A DNA stretch of 64,000 nt, from assembly GCA_028671895.1 (NCBI GenBank), contig CM053794.1:44284501-44348500 (forward strand). Reading direction: 5' to 3'. Positions 35,288 through 47,173 of this stretch are shown here, piece after piece. The notes under the pieces were generated by a model. That model saw only the letters and a list, made by a program, of their open reading frames with translations. It was not told the DNA's origin and did no database searches. The DNA is from Oenanthe sinensis. Its lineage: Eukaryota > Streptophyta > Magnoliopsida > Apiales > Apiaceae. Made by a program: the position numbers and the translations under genes. The first letter of the stretch is position 1. Every line of letters begins with the position of its first letter.

Positions 35288-37205
35288 TCATGGCAGTGCA
35301 CCTAGTTTTGGGTGACCCGGTGCAGGTGGTGTAAGTGGCAACGACCTTGGGATATTGGGATTCAGAGGAGTACCATGCTGGATCGGTCCGGGTTGTATGG
35401 AAGCTTTTGAAGGAACTGGATCATAAGGACTATAATCTTCAAGATTGTAGTGACCACTATCACTCATTTTACCCCTACTATAACCAAGACCCTGAAGATA
35501 ATTGTGATGAAACAGAAAAATAAGTAGATAATTGAACTAGGGAAACTATTTTTTTTGGAAAAAGTTGTGGCGTCCGGTTTCAGTGAGGAGAAGCAATCAT
35601 TGGTAAACAGGGGTTGTCATGTAACTAAGAATTTTTGGCACTAACTAACTTGTAAATTACCAATAATGAATGCATTAACCAGATTTACCTTCAACTTCCT
35701 GCTTGTTGCAGTCACAGTTATGTCTTGCTTATCTTTGTTGAGAGCAGTACCTGGTATCAATTTTTCTTTTGTGAAGGATTAATCAGCACTAAAGATAAAT
35801 AACAGATACATTATCACCCAAACTGTTTACATGTTTTAACAGTTTATTAAACGTAATCAATTCTATAGAAAACTTATGATCATGTGACAAATATATGATA
35901 TTGAATGGTCAGTGACATGATAATAGCAAGACTGCTGTTACTGGAAAGAAGACAGAAAATGATTAGACACCAATGTTTTTCTTGTCCGTGGCAGCATATA
36001 CAAGTATGATTATGAAACTGGACTAGATCTCTGCTTTGAGTTCCACACATTCTAAAAGTTAACTGTTTTGTAGCAGTTCATACAAAGAGGTAATAGCATC
36101 AAGTTACAGCATATTAGGTTGAAATAGTCTCATTTGGTTCTGCACAAAATGTTTTGATTTGTTCTGTTCGCTTCTAGGTTGAGCAGCAAAGAGCAGGACT
36201 TCAAAATAGACGAGAATTGGATTCCCCCCCCCCCCCAAGTTATAAAGAAGCAAAGAACAATATTTAGGCATTCATGATTTACCGGCTATTTTTTCCTCTC
36301 GTTTATGGTCTATCCGCATACTGAAGACGAGGAGACTTCAGATGAAGATTTCCAAGCCAGCAATTGTGATTTACTCAGAAAACTAGATTAAGCAATCTAA
36401 ACTGAGCTATTACCTGACCTATATACTTGAGGTTAGAAACACTTAGAACCATGAATGAAACTTCTATGGTGATTTGACAAATATGCACCACTAGTACTAC
36501 TATGACAGATGTATTACAAAACAGATGAAATGTTACATATGCCTTGTTAATGTAGGAAGTTTTCGTTTATTTCTTGTTCACATGTTTATAGATGAGTTAA
36601 GCCTAGCCCCTTGGTTAATATTACCTTAACACACTCTTAGATATATTATGAAAGGATTAGAAGTAGCTAGGTTCAAGTTGATTCGCAGAAATATTGATAA
36701 ATGCATATCATAAAAACACTACAAAAGCATGCCACCCTCTTCCTAGTCTCCAACCATAAGAGCTGCTTTTGCAGATACTTATGTTCAGTTTTTTTCCCCA
36801 TCTTCAATCCGTAGCTCCAAAAGACAGACCACAAAGCAACATAACCATATAAGGAACCACACACACACAACCATATATTTTAAATTGACCACAATAAAAG
36901 TCATGTGGGAAACACACACACACACATGAAAAACAAAAGAGGTCTTCTTCAGTTGAGACATGCATCACAGCATCAGGTAAAAAAACCATAGGCATTTATC
37001 AGAAAAACATGAAATTAAGGCATATATTTTTACAGTTAATAATACAATACTGCTTCTTTGTACCCAGAGTAGAGAATTAGAGATACATTGTCAAAAGCAA
37101 GAGGTTGAAAGAATTACCAGGAGGAGAGCAAGTGATGGTTTCAGCAAGGCAAACCAAAGCTGTCCCAAACAGAAGCAACAAAACACAAAAACCAAAGCTC
37201 TTCAT
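35288..37205 (-). CDS. Secreted peptide precursor candidate (117 aa, three exons)
   Basis: Exons on the minus strand: 37205-37118, 35750-35689 and 35491-35288. Phases are 1 then 0, with GT-AG junctions. Residues 1-21 (MKSFGFCVLLLLFGTALVCLA) form a textbook signal peptide with likely cleavage before ETITC. Then comes a Lys-rich variable part (TALNKDKQDITVTATSRKLK), then the last exon with SDSGHYNLEDYSPYDPVPSK and GPIQHGTPLNPNIPRSLP, ending PPAPGHPKLGALP. Acidic residues before DY suit tyrosine sulfation. Many Pro residues suit hydroxyproline formation. A small basic spacer before a conserved C-terminal end is the usual design of plant peptide hormone precursors (compare RGF/GLV, PSY, CIF). I cannot assign it to one of those families, because none of their exact motifs fits. 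It has a single Cys pair region only in the N-terminal part (CLAETITC), so it is not a Cys-rich peptide. Confidence 0.75.
36224..36236. repeat. C13 homopolymer in the peptide gene intron
   Basis: Thirteen consecutive C inside the 1.37-kb first intron of the peptide precursor gene. Confidence 0.95.
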
Positions 37206-38763
37206 GATGCCAACTTCACAACAAACTAACAAACTTTATCTCTACGTCTTACTCTGTTTAGTCGTAAATATCTTCAAACCCTAAGAAAATACTAGCATAT
37301 CTCAAAAACTTGTGCTTTATACAGCTTCAAGATCCCTACAAATATGTGGGTTTGTCAAAATCTTTGAAAAAATATATTAGAAAATATACTAATATCTCAA
37401 CCCATTGCAAGAAAACTCTGTTTCAAATTCCCTTAGTCAGCCTCCTCAGATTCAAATCACCAAAGTTTACCAGAAATTAGGGAAAGATAATGGGGAGAAT
37501 GACCAACAGCCCATGTCTGATACTTACTATAAAAGATATGGAGTTTATAACAAAATATTTGAATCTTTGATAAACCAACGTGGTTGGTAAATGAGCAATT
37601 TATTATGCTATGCTTTTATAGGAGTATCTCCATTTTGAAAGAGAGGAGAAGTAATGAGAGAATTGAATGCTGTGAAAGTAGTGAAAAAACCAAGACCAAC
37701 CTTCATAAATATGGCAATATGTTGCAGCAGAGCAGACTCTTGAAGATTGCCCTTCTGCCTTTACAAGTTTACATTAACTTTTCCTTTGTGATTAACTGAT
37801 CTGACTCCAAAATTTAAAACATTAACTTTGTTTATTCATTATATGCTTTCCTGTTATCATTTTATTATCAATAGATACTAGTGCATAATCCAAACTCTAA
37901 TATGGGGTTATATTTATGCATTATATGCTTTGTATATATATACACAATTCAAAAACATATAGTTGAACATGTACCTGCAGAGTCTCGCCAGCCATGCTAA
38001 ACACTTCGAAGAACATTAGTTTAAAACTACTTGTGTATACACTACATGTGCTTATTTTGTTTGCTGTTTATTCATACACCAAGTCAGTCAAGTGGTATGG
38101 GCTACTAACAAATCACCATTAATTAATATTGCTACAGCTGAAGCCTGAGAGTCTATTTGGGACTGGTTCCCTAACAGAAAGTTCTTGAAAATCTGCACTT
38201 AAAAAGGAAATGTTGGTCCAACAATTCTTCCAGCAGAATCCATACCACTGCAGGACTTAAGAGTCTAAAAGATTGTTGTGTCCATAACGTGTCTACAGTA
38301 TCCATACTGTAGACATATACATGGCATTTGCAAATTATTTGTCTGTTTGGATTTATCTCGCAAGGTTCTTAGCGAACTAATTCCCAAACATAGCACTCAC
38401 CAGATCAAAATTAATAACTGCATTCAGAAGGAAAATTAGGTTATATGTTGAACTACTGAAGCAAGTACTAAAACTTAAACCGAATATTTATGTCACTACT
38501 GGTATATACGTGAACAATTATCAAATATAACTGCAATATGAAGTACAAAACAGCATACAACTCTGGCAGTTGACAATATCGGAGATGAAGTACACGTGGA
38601 AATTGATAAGTTAAGAGTTTGACAGATAGATCTTTTGAAAAGAGAAGCAGCTAAAAACTATACAAAAGCCCCTCCTAGTAGCCATCTTTTTATTATTTCT
38701 CTTAACTTCTTGTACTACTTACAGTATACACCAGGGGTAGCTCACAGGGTGTGTAGAACATAT
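37206..38763. other. Spacer between two small minus-strand genes
   Basis: Contains the promoter of the peptide precursor gene and the 3' untranslated region of the next gene. Open frames at 37405-37590 and 37584-37799 show no family signal and are probably chance. Confidence 0.4.
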
Positions 38764-39605
38764 TCAATCACAGCAGCAGCATAATGGACTGCGCCTTGGC
38801 CAACTAAATACTTTTCTAGAATGTGCCTTTTTCGTCCCACAAGCAGATGATCTTGATCCCCCTGATTCAGTCTTCTTCAATAATTCCCATAGCACATGCA
38901 CATCCTCATACTCGCAAGTTCTAACATCATGGTGCAGCTTCAGTAGGCCTGCAGGTAGTCTGATGTCAAGCTCAGTGGTCTAATCAACACATCAAGTACA
39001 CAAAATATAGGAAATACCAAAGAGTAAACAGAATATATATTCAAAGATTGAAACTGGTCAAGAACTGGGGAACAGGGTAACTTTTTATCGCAATGCATTA
39101 ACTAGCTGGAATGACTTGCCTTTAGTAAGGCATGGACAATGTGTAATAGAACAGGATATATTGGTCCAAGTCTGTCCATCTATTCTTATCACTGAACCAA
39201 TCCACAGGATCATGTATGGGCTCAAGACTAATGCACAATAGTTATGGCCACATTGAAGAACCAAGCTAGCTGACCAGGTTTTGAATTAAGAACTAGTTGC
39301 GATGTCCTTATTTTTTACCATTCATGAATCATAATGCAAACAGAAGCATGTATCATTAAATGGCCAAATTAAATTGTTTTTTCTGCAATCTGCATGTATA
39401 TTGTTCAAGTTCAAATAAACGGGGGGGGGGGGGGGGGGGGGGGGGGGTAAATTTAAATTCGCATTTTCATTTCAGCTCTTTACAAAAAATAGAAAAAACA
39501 TATATCTACGAACAAAAAGAACATATGTGAAGGAAGCTCACCAGTTTTGCGAACCCCGAAACGCCTAGAAACATTATACCAAACTTTACGCACAGGAAAT
39601 ACCAT
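38764..39605 (-). CDS. Small conserved plant protein, unknown function (82 aa, two exons)
   Basis: Exon 1 is 39605-39542 (MVFPVRKVWYNVSRRFGVRK, then T). Exon 2 is 38948-38764 (LLKLHHDVRTCEYEDVHVLW, then ELLKKTES, ending SWPRRSPLCCCCD). The Gly between them is split by the intron. The acceptor CTGCAG at 38949-38954 is used, because the upstream AG would bring in a stop. The pattern of a basic amphipathic start followed by KLxxDVRTCEYEDVHVxWEL is one I associate with short uncharacterised plant proteins, but I know no function. The C-terminus has four consecutive Cys, a possible S-acylation or metal-binding site. There is no signal peptide. A 27-G run lies in the intron. Confidence 0.72.
39421..39447. 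repeat. G27 homopolymer
   Basis: Twenty-seven consecutive G within the intron of the 82-residue protein gene. On the transcribed RNA this reads as poly-C; on the plus strand it could form quadruplexes. The length should be treated as uncertain. Confidence 0.93.
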
Positions 39606-40446
39606 CTTCCTAAACCATTCCATATAACAAATTATAACTTCGTGTGCGTATATATAAATTTATGTGGTAATATTCAGAGAGTTAAGGAGAAGGCAAATTT
39701 GTGCACCAGATATCAATGTTATATTATCATGTGTGTGTGCAATGTACACACAACACAGATACATATAAAAAAGATACACGCAGTCAGATCTTAAATTTCC
39801 GGATCAAAAAATAGTAAAAAAAATTATCAAGAAAAAAAAAAAGACAAAACAAGAGGAAGAAGATTAAAAAAGAAGGCGAATTTGACATATTTTTAGTTTG
39901 TATCATGTAGTGGTTGAAATTTAAGGACTGTTAACAGAAACACTGGTACATGTGTCCGCTTTACGTGATTCGAATCCGATTCTTATATATGTGGCCTTGC
40001 TGGTGGGGTCTATTTCATTTTTTCTTGAATTTTTTTCGATTGATAACCACCTTAATTAGCCGTATGCCTGTGTTTTCTTTAAATTTTAATTTATAATTTT
40101 TAAAAAAGTCAGAACTTTTAAATATTAAAGTAAATTAAATATAATTTTTAATAATATAATTTTTAATTATATAAATATGTAATTTTGAATTAAAATTTGA
40201 TTAATTTTACAAAAAAAGTCAAATATAATTAATTTGGGATGATGAAATATATGATATTAAAATTATGTTTTAAAATATATTTTAAAGAAATTTAACTAAC
40301 GGGTCTTGAAACACACACAAAAGCCCAAAAACAGAAGTGCATACAGAAGCCTAAAAGCAGTCTGTATTTTTTTTATGTATTTTCAGTTCGTTTTTAATTT
40401 ATTAGAGACATGAGACAACGTTGAAGATCATACAAGAATTGTGACG
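39606..40446. promoter_or_regulatory. Shared divergent promoter region
   Basis: 840 bases separate the start codons of the 82-residue protein gene (minus) and the TAF4-like gene (plus). The region therefore must hold both promoters. No single element is clear; the middle is AT-rich. Confidence 0.5.
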
Positions 40447-43400
40447 ATGGACCCTTGTATTATGAATCTCCTTGAAGAAGACGAGGTCTTTTATCTCTAT
40501 CGTATAACACATGTATTTATGTTTGTGTGTGTATTTATGTCTATTGTGATATTACATTGAAGATTGATGTGTGTTGATGTAATAACAGGATGAAACAATG
40601 CATTCTGGGGATGATGTAGAAGCATTTACAGCTGCCCTTAATCGAGATATTGAAGGCCATAACTCTGCTTCTCACACTGGTATTTTATTTATGTTTGTTC
40701 TTTCAAATTTTATCTTCTGTAGTTGCATAATTTGCATGGATGCTGCTAAAATTATTACCATGTTTTTTCATTGATGGAAAGTTATGGCATATTGGCATTT
40801 GACCCATTTTATGACTTGGGGTTGAGTGGCTTAGAGTTGGAGGTCAAGTTTCGATTTTTATCAAGAAACTAGGTGTTGGGAAAGTTTATATTCTGTGTGA
40901 GTTTCTTTTTGGATATTGTGGATGAAGGTAATGTGTATTTAGGTTTAGCACATGCTTTCCGTGTGCTTTTGTCTTAGATTTTTCCTCGAGGAAATTGCAA
41001 TAAGATCTTTTTTTCTTTGAAAGTCAATAAGTAAACTACTCTCAGATAGTTTCTGATAAGCAAGCTTGGAACCTCGTTTAGAATTGTATTGACCAACTCA
41101 CTAGTAAATATAGTGTCACGCTATTAAAACCACCAACTATAAATGTTCTAGCCTCTAGGGATTCCCTCTTCTCAAAACATGGACGGGCACAGCGAAAGAG
41201 AAAAAGGAATCAATGTAAATTCTAGATAAATGGCATCGTGACACGAGGTCAAACATTTATCATAGCTTAAAAGTTTTTCAAGCATCTCTTACCTTCATCC
41301 GTTGTATTAGCTTATCCTGATATCTACTGATTAATGCACTCCCGACTTATGATGGCATGTGCAACTGGATTTTACAGCAGCTTTATCTCAAGGAAACAAC
41401 TATAATTTGGGCCGGTTGTTTCCACCATGGCAAACTTCCAACCATGATGAAAATGCCAGTTGCCGACATCAGCAGGATGTGAATGTTTCCCAGCATAAAG
41501 AGCTATATTCATATGTAAGACCAGTCGATCTGCATGGTTCTAGTTCAGAAAACCAGGTACAACAGACCAACTCTTCAAAGGAATTGAGGTCCATTCCCTT
41601 GCAACAGAAAGAACCTCAAGATAATTTTCCACAACAGCAACAGCAAAGTCAACATGCATCGCAATCATTAAGTATCCAGAGCTCGGAAAAAGTAATGTTG
41701 TTGTTCAAGAACAAAATAGAACACAAGATCCAAGTACCCTATCTCAGTACCTTCGGTCACAGAAGATGAATAATCAACAAGCTGGGGCAACAACACAGTC
41801 TAATAATGCCCTGAAAAATGGAAAACAAGTACCATTTGCGATGTTGTTTCCGGTTATAGAACCACTACTCGATAAAGACAAATCCATGCAACTCAAAACT
41901 CTTTATAATAAACTAAAAGTAACTACGACACCGATCTCTTATAACCACTGTGCAATTTTTTATTGTTGCTCAATTGACAAATTAAGTCATGTTGTTTCAG
42001 CAAAATGAAATCTCCAAAGATGTCTTTGTGAAGCACATGAGAGGTTTTGTGGGAGACCACATGCTAAAGCTTGCAGTTGTAAGGTTGCAAGAACAGGTAA
42101 TGAGAAGAAACATCAACTAATGTACTCCATTTGTTCCAAATTTGATGTCCTGCAATCTGCATTCCTTCTTTTCAGTCATCATTGTTCAAGTCACAGTAAA
42201 AATCTGAAATTCTACCTTTCTTATTAGATGGGAAGCTTGGGAGGGTTCCAGTTGAGGAAAATATAAGTAGTTTTGGTTCTGCAATAATAACTACTTTTTT
42301 TTAAAGCATTTACAGCACATTAAAGACATTGTATTCATTATTGAGAAAGTACTTGAAACTTTGATTGGCATAAATCCTACGACGGATTAATGCCAAAACT
42401 GAGCTGAATTGCAGGGTCCTCGCAGCTCACAAGTAGCACCCAGCCTAGTTACATCACACTCTCAGGTTTCAGCTCAAAAAAGCATATAAAAATGGAAACT
42501 GTTGGTGCCAAACAATTTTCTGAAACTCATTCATTCACTCAACTTAATCAAAAGGGTCTCAACTCTTCAGTAGACACATCTGTCCCCTTTTCAGCATCAC
42601 AAGCTACGACTGATTCAAGTAATATGGCAATGGATAATAATGCACATATTTTGCATAATATGAAGCAAGAAAGGGAGAGCCCCTTTCAAATACAGGGTCT
42701 TAATAAGCAGCAACAACATATACACTTTCCTCCATCTTTGCCCCCTTGTGGAACTACAGGCAGTAATTACCACCATATTGTTGGAGGAAATATTAATAGC
42801 TCAGCTCAATCTCTCAAACAACAGCCTCAAAATATGCAGGCAAGACAAGTTACAGTTCATCCAGTTGGTGGCACAATTCATTCCATGGGTTTGCTTAAGT
42901 ATGAGAATCAAAATTCTTTTACTGAACCCATGAGACTGCAGGGTGGTACTTTTTCTCACTCAACTATTCTTTCAAAAGGGCTACAGAATTCAGTTTATCG
43001 GCAATCATCAGTAAAACTAGAGCAGTCTAATGGTGGTTTAATTCCAGGACATTATGTGAAACAAGAGCCAATCGATCAGACAAATGAGCTACAGAAACCT
43101 CAGTTGTTTTCCTCACAGGGGGTAGCTTCCGTCTCCTCTGCACAGTTCGAACAACAAAATGCATTTGGGAACTTGGGTGATGAATCCACTGAAATACAGC
43201 AATCTAGGTTGGGGTTCTCTACATCGACAGGTATCATGCCGTCAAATGCAGGTCTATCATCTATTACAACCCAACTGGATTCTAGTAGCTCGGTACTTTT
43301 CTTGATGCTTCTACTGTTTGATTAATTTGTTTGCTTTGGATACATCTATGAGCAGTCTGCCAAATATACTCACCTAAAGAGAGTCAACCTTTTGCTCAAA

Positions 43401-45785
43401 AGAAAAGAGTTATATATTAGGGAGCTCTAAGGATATGATTGATGTGAAAATTAAAATTCAATTGGGATTAGAATTATAGCTAAACCAGATCTATAGCCAT
43501 TTCATTGCTGTAGACTTGTAGTTACGACAACAATTTAGTTAAACTAGATCATCAACCAGTAGGATGGACTAAAGGATCTCAAAGGAGATCTCCTTTAGTT
43601 TCAAAATGGGAAATTACATGGCAGGCAATCTACATACTTCAGGGTAATGATGTAAGTTTACTAAAACTAAAAGACAGTATTAATTCATTACTTTGTGATT
43701 GGTTAGAATTCATTAAAAAAGTGATAGTAATGATTAAAACATTAAGCTGTTTGGTTGCCATTTAAGCATAATATCAATTTGTAAGCTCATTATGGTTCAA
43801 ATATGTATTATACATTTCTCCCTTCTCATGTGGGTTTGCTCATTGATGCATAGCACCAAGTTAAGATTCAATTATTTATTACATTTATTTATTAAGATAA
43901 ATTAATTATAAGTTATAACTAATTTAGTTGTTTAAGTATATTATGATTGGAGAATTATTCTCCCTTCTAATTTTGCACTTTCATTTTAATAGTTAGGTGC
44001 TCGGTTATCGTCTGCTACCCCTTCAGTTGCTCTTGAAAGTATTGCCAAAACACCCATGAGGAAGCCTATCATTGCCCTCAAAAAACCATCAGAGTGGCCT
44101 GGCGCAGAACCCTTGCAACAGAAGTAATAGAATATTTTATGCTCTAAGCAGCTTTGAAGATACCTTAGCCTTTTTTCCTTTAAATTGTCTCTTATTTATA
44201 TTTTAACTGTAAAAAGCAAAAAGTTTATCATTCTGATCAAAGTATCGAGCAACTCAATGATGTTACTACTGTCAGTGGAGTAAATTTGCGGGTAGATACT
44301 TTTGCAGTTTCTATTTACACACTTACAAGATCATATGAGGAACCAATTAAAGATTTGGTAACGTTTTAATTTATTATAATAGGAAGAGGAAGAACAGCTA
44401 TTTTCCGGGCCCAGGGAAGACAGTAGAGTCTCAGAAGCATCACGTGGGGTTGTGCAAGAAGAAGAAGAAAGGTTAATTTTGCAGAAAGTTCCGCTTCAGA
44501 AACAAATGGCTGAAATCAGTTAAGACTTGTCCGTCCTATGTATCACAAAATCCTGGATGTATAATAACTGTGTTGATCTTGCAATAGCAGCTTGTAACTT
44601 GACATTTTGGGCTTTGTATAACTGTCTTGCAGTGAAAAAATGGGGCCTAAAGAATATAGGCAATGACGTGGAACGATGCCTGTCACTGGTAGAGCTTCTA
44701 GCTTTGGTTACAATATTTGTACACTTTGCTCATGGTACCAAGTTTTCAGAGTGTGGAGGAACGTTTGCATGCACTGATAACTAATTTATTCAAGCTGTCG
44801 AAACAGGTCATTGTTGCATCTCAGTCATTTTTCTTTACAAATTACAAAATGACATTTTAAATATTCAAGTTTAGTAATTCATCCCACATTTATGATCCGT
44901 AGTGGTTTGATATTGAGAAGCCAAGACGTCGAACTATTGTCACCACAGATGTACGCCAACAAATCATAGCAGTGAACCGGAAAGCAAGAGAATGTGATAA
45001 GAAAAAAGGTGACTCAGAAAAAAGTCAGGGTGTAATTGATGTGAGTTTATTTCTCATTTGCGTAGATAGTCTGATGTATCCTGGTCAAGTTGGGTGTATA
45101 TTACGGAGAGCTATAACTTTGAATTTGGCAAATGCAGCCAGAAGATAATACCGGAGTTGAAGGAGACAAGGAGAAGGATAATACTCGTGCAAAACCTGTC
45201 AAGGTTCTTATGCTTATTGATTGAGCATATATGTATTAGAGACGGAGTTATTGTTGTTATTAAAAAATTAATCCTTGCATATAAAGGCCAACAAAGAGGA
45301 TGATGATAAAATGCTAACAACAGCTGCAAATGTTGCTGCACGAGCTGCTGTAGGAGGAGATGACATGCTGTCAAAGTGGCAATTAATGGCTGAAGCCTGG
45401 CAGAAACATGGAGGAGGGTTTGTTTCTGCTTCATCTTCTCGACCAGGTAAACTGGTGAACCGCAAGCTTGTATGTACCCCTGTAGAAAAGGCTAGGGACA
45501 ATCAAGATAGTGAGGAAAGGAGTCAAGCGACTACTGTTGCAACATCTGGTATGTGTTATTTATCATCATGATTATCTGATTTTAATTAAGTCCCATGTTT
45601 GACCACTATGAAAACCATTGAGGCCTTGCTAAAAAAATGGCAATCAGAATATTTTTTTCTTAAGATAATTTTTTACAGTAGGAGTGACGAGGAAATATGG
45701 AAAAACTCAAGCCATGTCTCAACCCGGCGTTCCACGTAATATCTCTGTCAAGGATATTATTGCTGTCCTAGAAAGGGAGCCCTAG
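40447..45785 (+). CDS. TAF4: TFIID subunit TAF4-like, with apparent lesions
   Basis: Exons: 40447-40485, 40589-40679, 41378-41691, 41763-41918, 42001-42096, 42426-43292, 43993-44123, 44243-44291, 44383-44518, 44633-44688, 44750-44806, 44903-45040, 45138-45203, 45287-45548 and 45679-45785. Phases agree throughout, giving about 854 residues. It opens with MDPCIMNLLEEDEDETMHSG. An RST domain follows at about 165-230 (VPFAMLFPVIEPLLDKDKSM, then HMRGFVGDHMLKLAV). The C-terminal TAF4 histone-fold region starts IEQLNDVTTVSGVNLREEEE and includes GLKNIGNDVERCLSL and TTAANVAARAAVGGDDMLSK. TAF4 pairs with TAF12 in TFIID and helps recruit RNA polymerase II. The middle is Gln-rich. Oddities: a 1-nt frameshift near 41686-41691 (or a 71-nt intron), a probably lost acceptor at 44211-44212, and a TAG at 45783 where relatives read Gln, cutting off a conserved tail. 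Confidence 0.9.
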
Positions 45786-47173
45786 TCGTCCAAGTCTACG
45801 TTAATTCATCGCGTGTATGAAAAGGTTCACACATGCTAAATGTGACTAGTTGTGGTTTGTCAAATTGGCTTTGCATGATTTACAGATGGAATGGAGTAAG
45901 TAGAAGATGTATAATGTATAATAGTTGCAGATTGTTATGGCGATAGATAGGTGCAGAATGGATGTAAGAACTTAATCTTCTTAATGATCTAACACTTCTA
46001 TAGTTCTATCCTATATGCCAATGTAAGAGAGCCCTGGTAGAGTGGTAGTATATATGTACACACAAATTATCCATTTCATTCCTCACAGAGCATTAGTTAT
46101 TTTCTCTCACTTTTCTTTTCCCCGATGTTTTGAAGAATTATAATCCCGAAATTATTAACTTATTTATCTCATATTTAAAGAACTATTATCCGATAAATAT
46201 ATACATTGAATTTCGACCATATTTCTAGTTCAATTTTATGGGATTATAATACATGGTGACGATGTGAATAAAAAAAATATTTTTAAAAAAAATCAGGGGG
46301 AAATAGTCCTTTTAAATTTAACTAGACCTTAACAACCCGGTATTATATAATCACCTGAAACAAACATAAAAGTGTTTGACACTTTCCCGGTATATTTTCA
46401 AAAAGACTATGATTGAGCTTTTACAAAGAAACATTATAAACGTTCTTCTTAAAGTGCTGTTAGCAATGGGGAGGAAACTGAACTTGTACTGTCAGGTTAT
46501 ATGCTTATCAGAGTTGTCATCACTGGGAGAAACCCAACACCATGGTACATAGGCAGAATCTTGCATCTACATAGTTTGGTAATCCATCCAGACAAATGTA
46601 TTTTGATTACAAATGATTTGTTAATTACCCGTGGCATTTTACTTTGAGCGTTGGAATTCAGAACATGCACAACGGACCATCACAACTCACAAGGACCCTT
46701 TATACAAATGACAATACACAAGCTTTTACACAAATGGCAATTTTATACACAATACCACTTGGATCTTAAGATATAAAATTGACAATGGACATTAGGATCA
46801 CAGAAGAACAGCCAAGCAAGGTAATGAGATTGCTTTAAATTTAGGGATGATCTCCGTTCATGAGGTCCATATGTTTGGTGGAACATGTCAGCTTTTAGAG
46901 AAACAAAGAGAGATCGAAAATCGTTCCAAGAAATGATATATATTCTACATGATATCTTCAAGGCATGGAAAGTTAGTATTATGGTCCATATTTTTCACAA
47001 CAAAGTAGTGGTAGGAGTATAGATGGAGAATATTATAGACACATTCACAAACAGTTGCTTGCTAGCAATAGTTCGAACATCCACATTAGTAATACACTGG
47101 AAAAGCCTCAAACTTAAATTTCACAGTAATGCAAAGACAAATTTGAAACCGATCCTTCAAGTTGATTTCTAGA
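45786..47173. other. 3' regions of TAF4-like and SERF-like genes
   Basis: The first 54 bases still encode the usual TAF4 tail (SSKSTLIHRVYEK) beyond the TAG. The rest is non-coding and contains the 3' ends of two convergent genes. Confidence 0.5.

Noticed and set aside
35335..35523. 62-codon plus-strand frame
   Set aside because: Antisense to the last exon of the secreted peptide precursor gene, which has the better evidence.
42415..42489. TAF4 exon start at GGTCCTCGCAG
   Set aside because: This acceptor leads to a stop at 42487; the AG eleven bases downstream (exon start 42426) keeps the frame with 32 earlier and 289 later codons.
44527..44784. 85-codon frame reading GLKNIGNDVERCLSL then unrelated residues
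   Set aside because: It is TAF4 exon 9 read through its flanking introns, not a separate gene.
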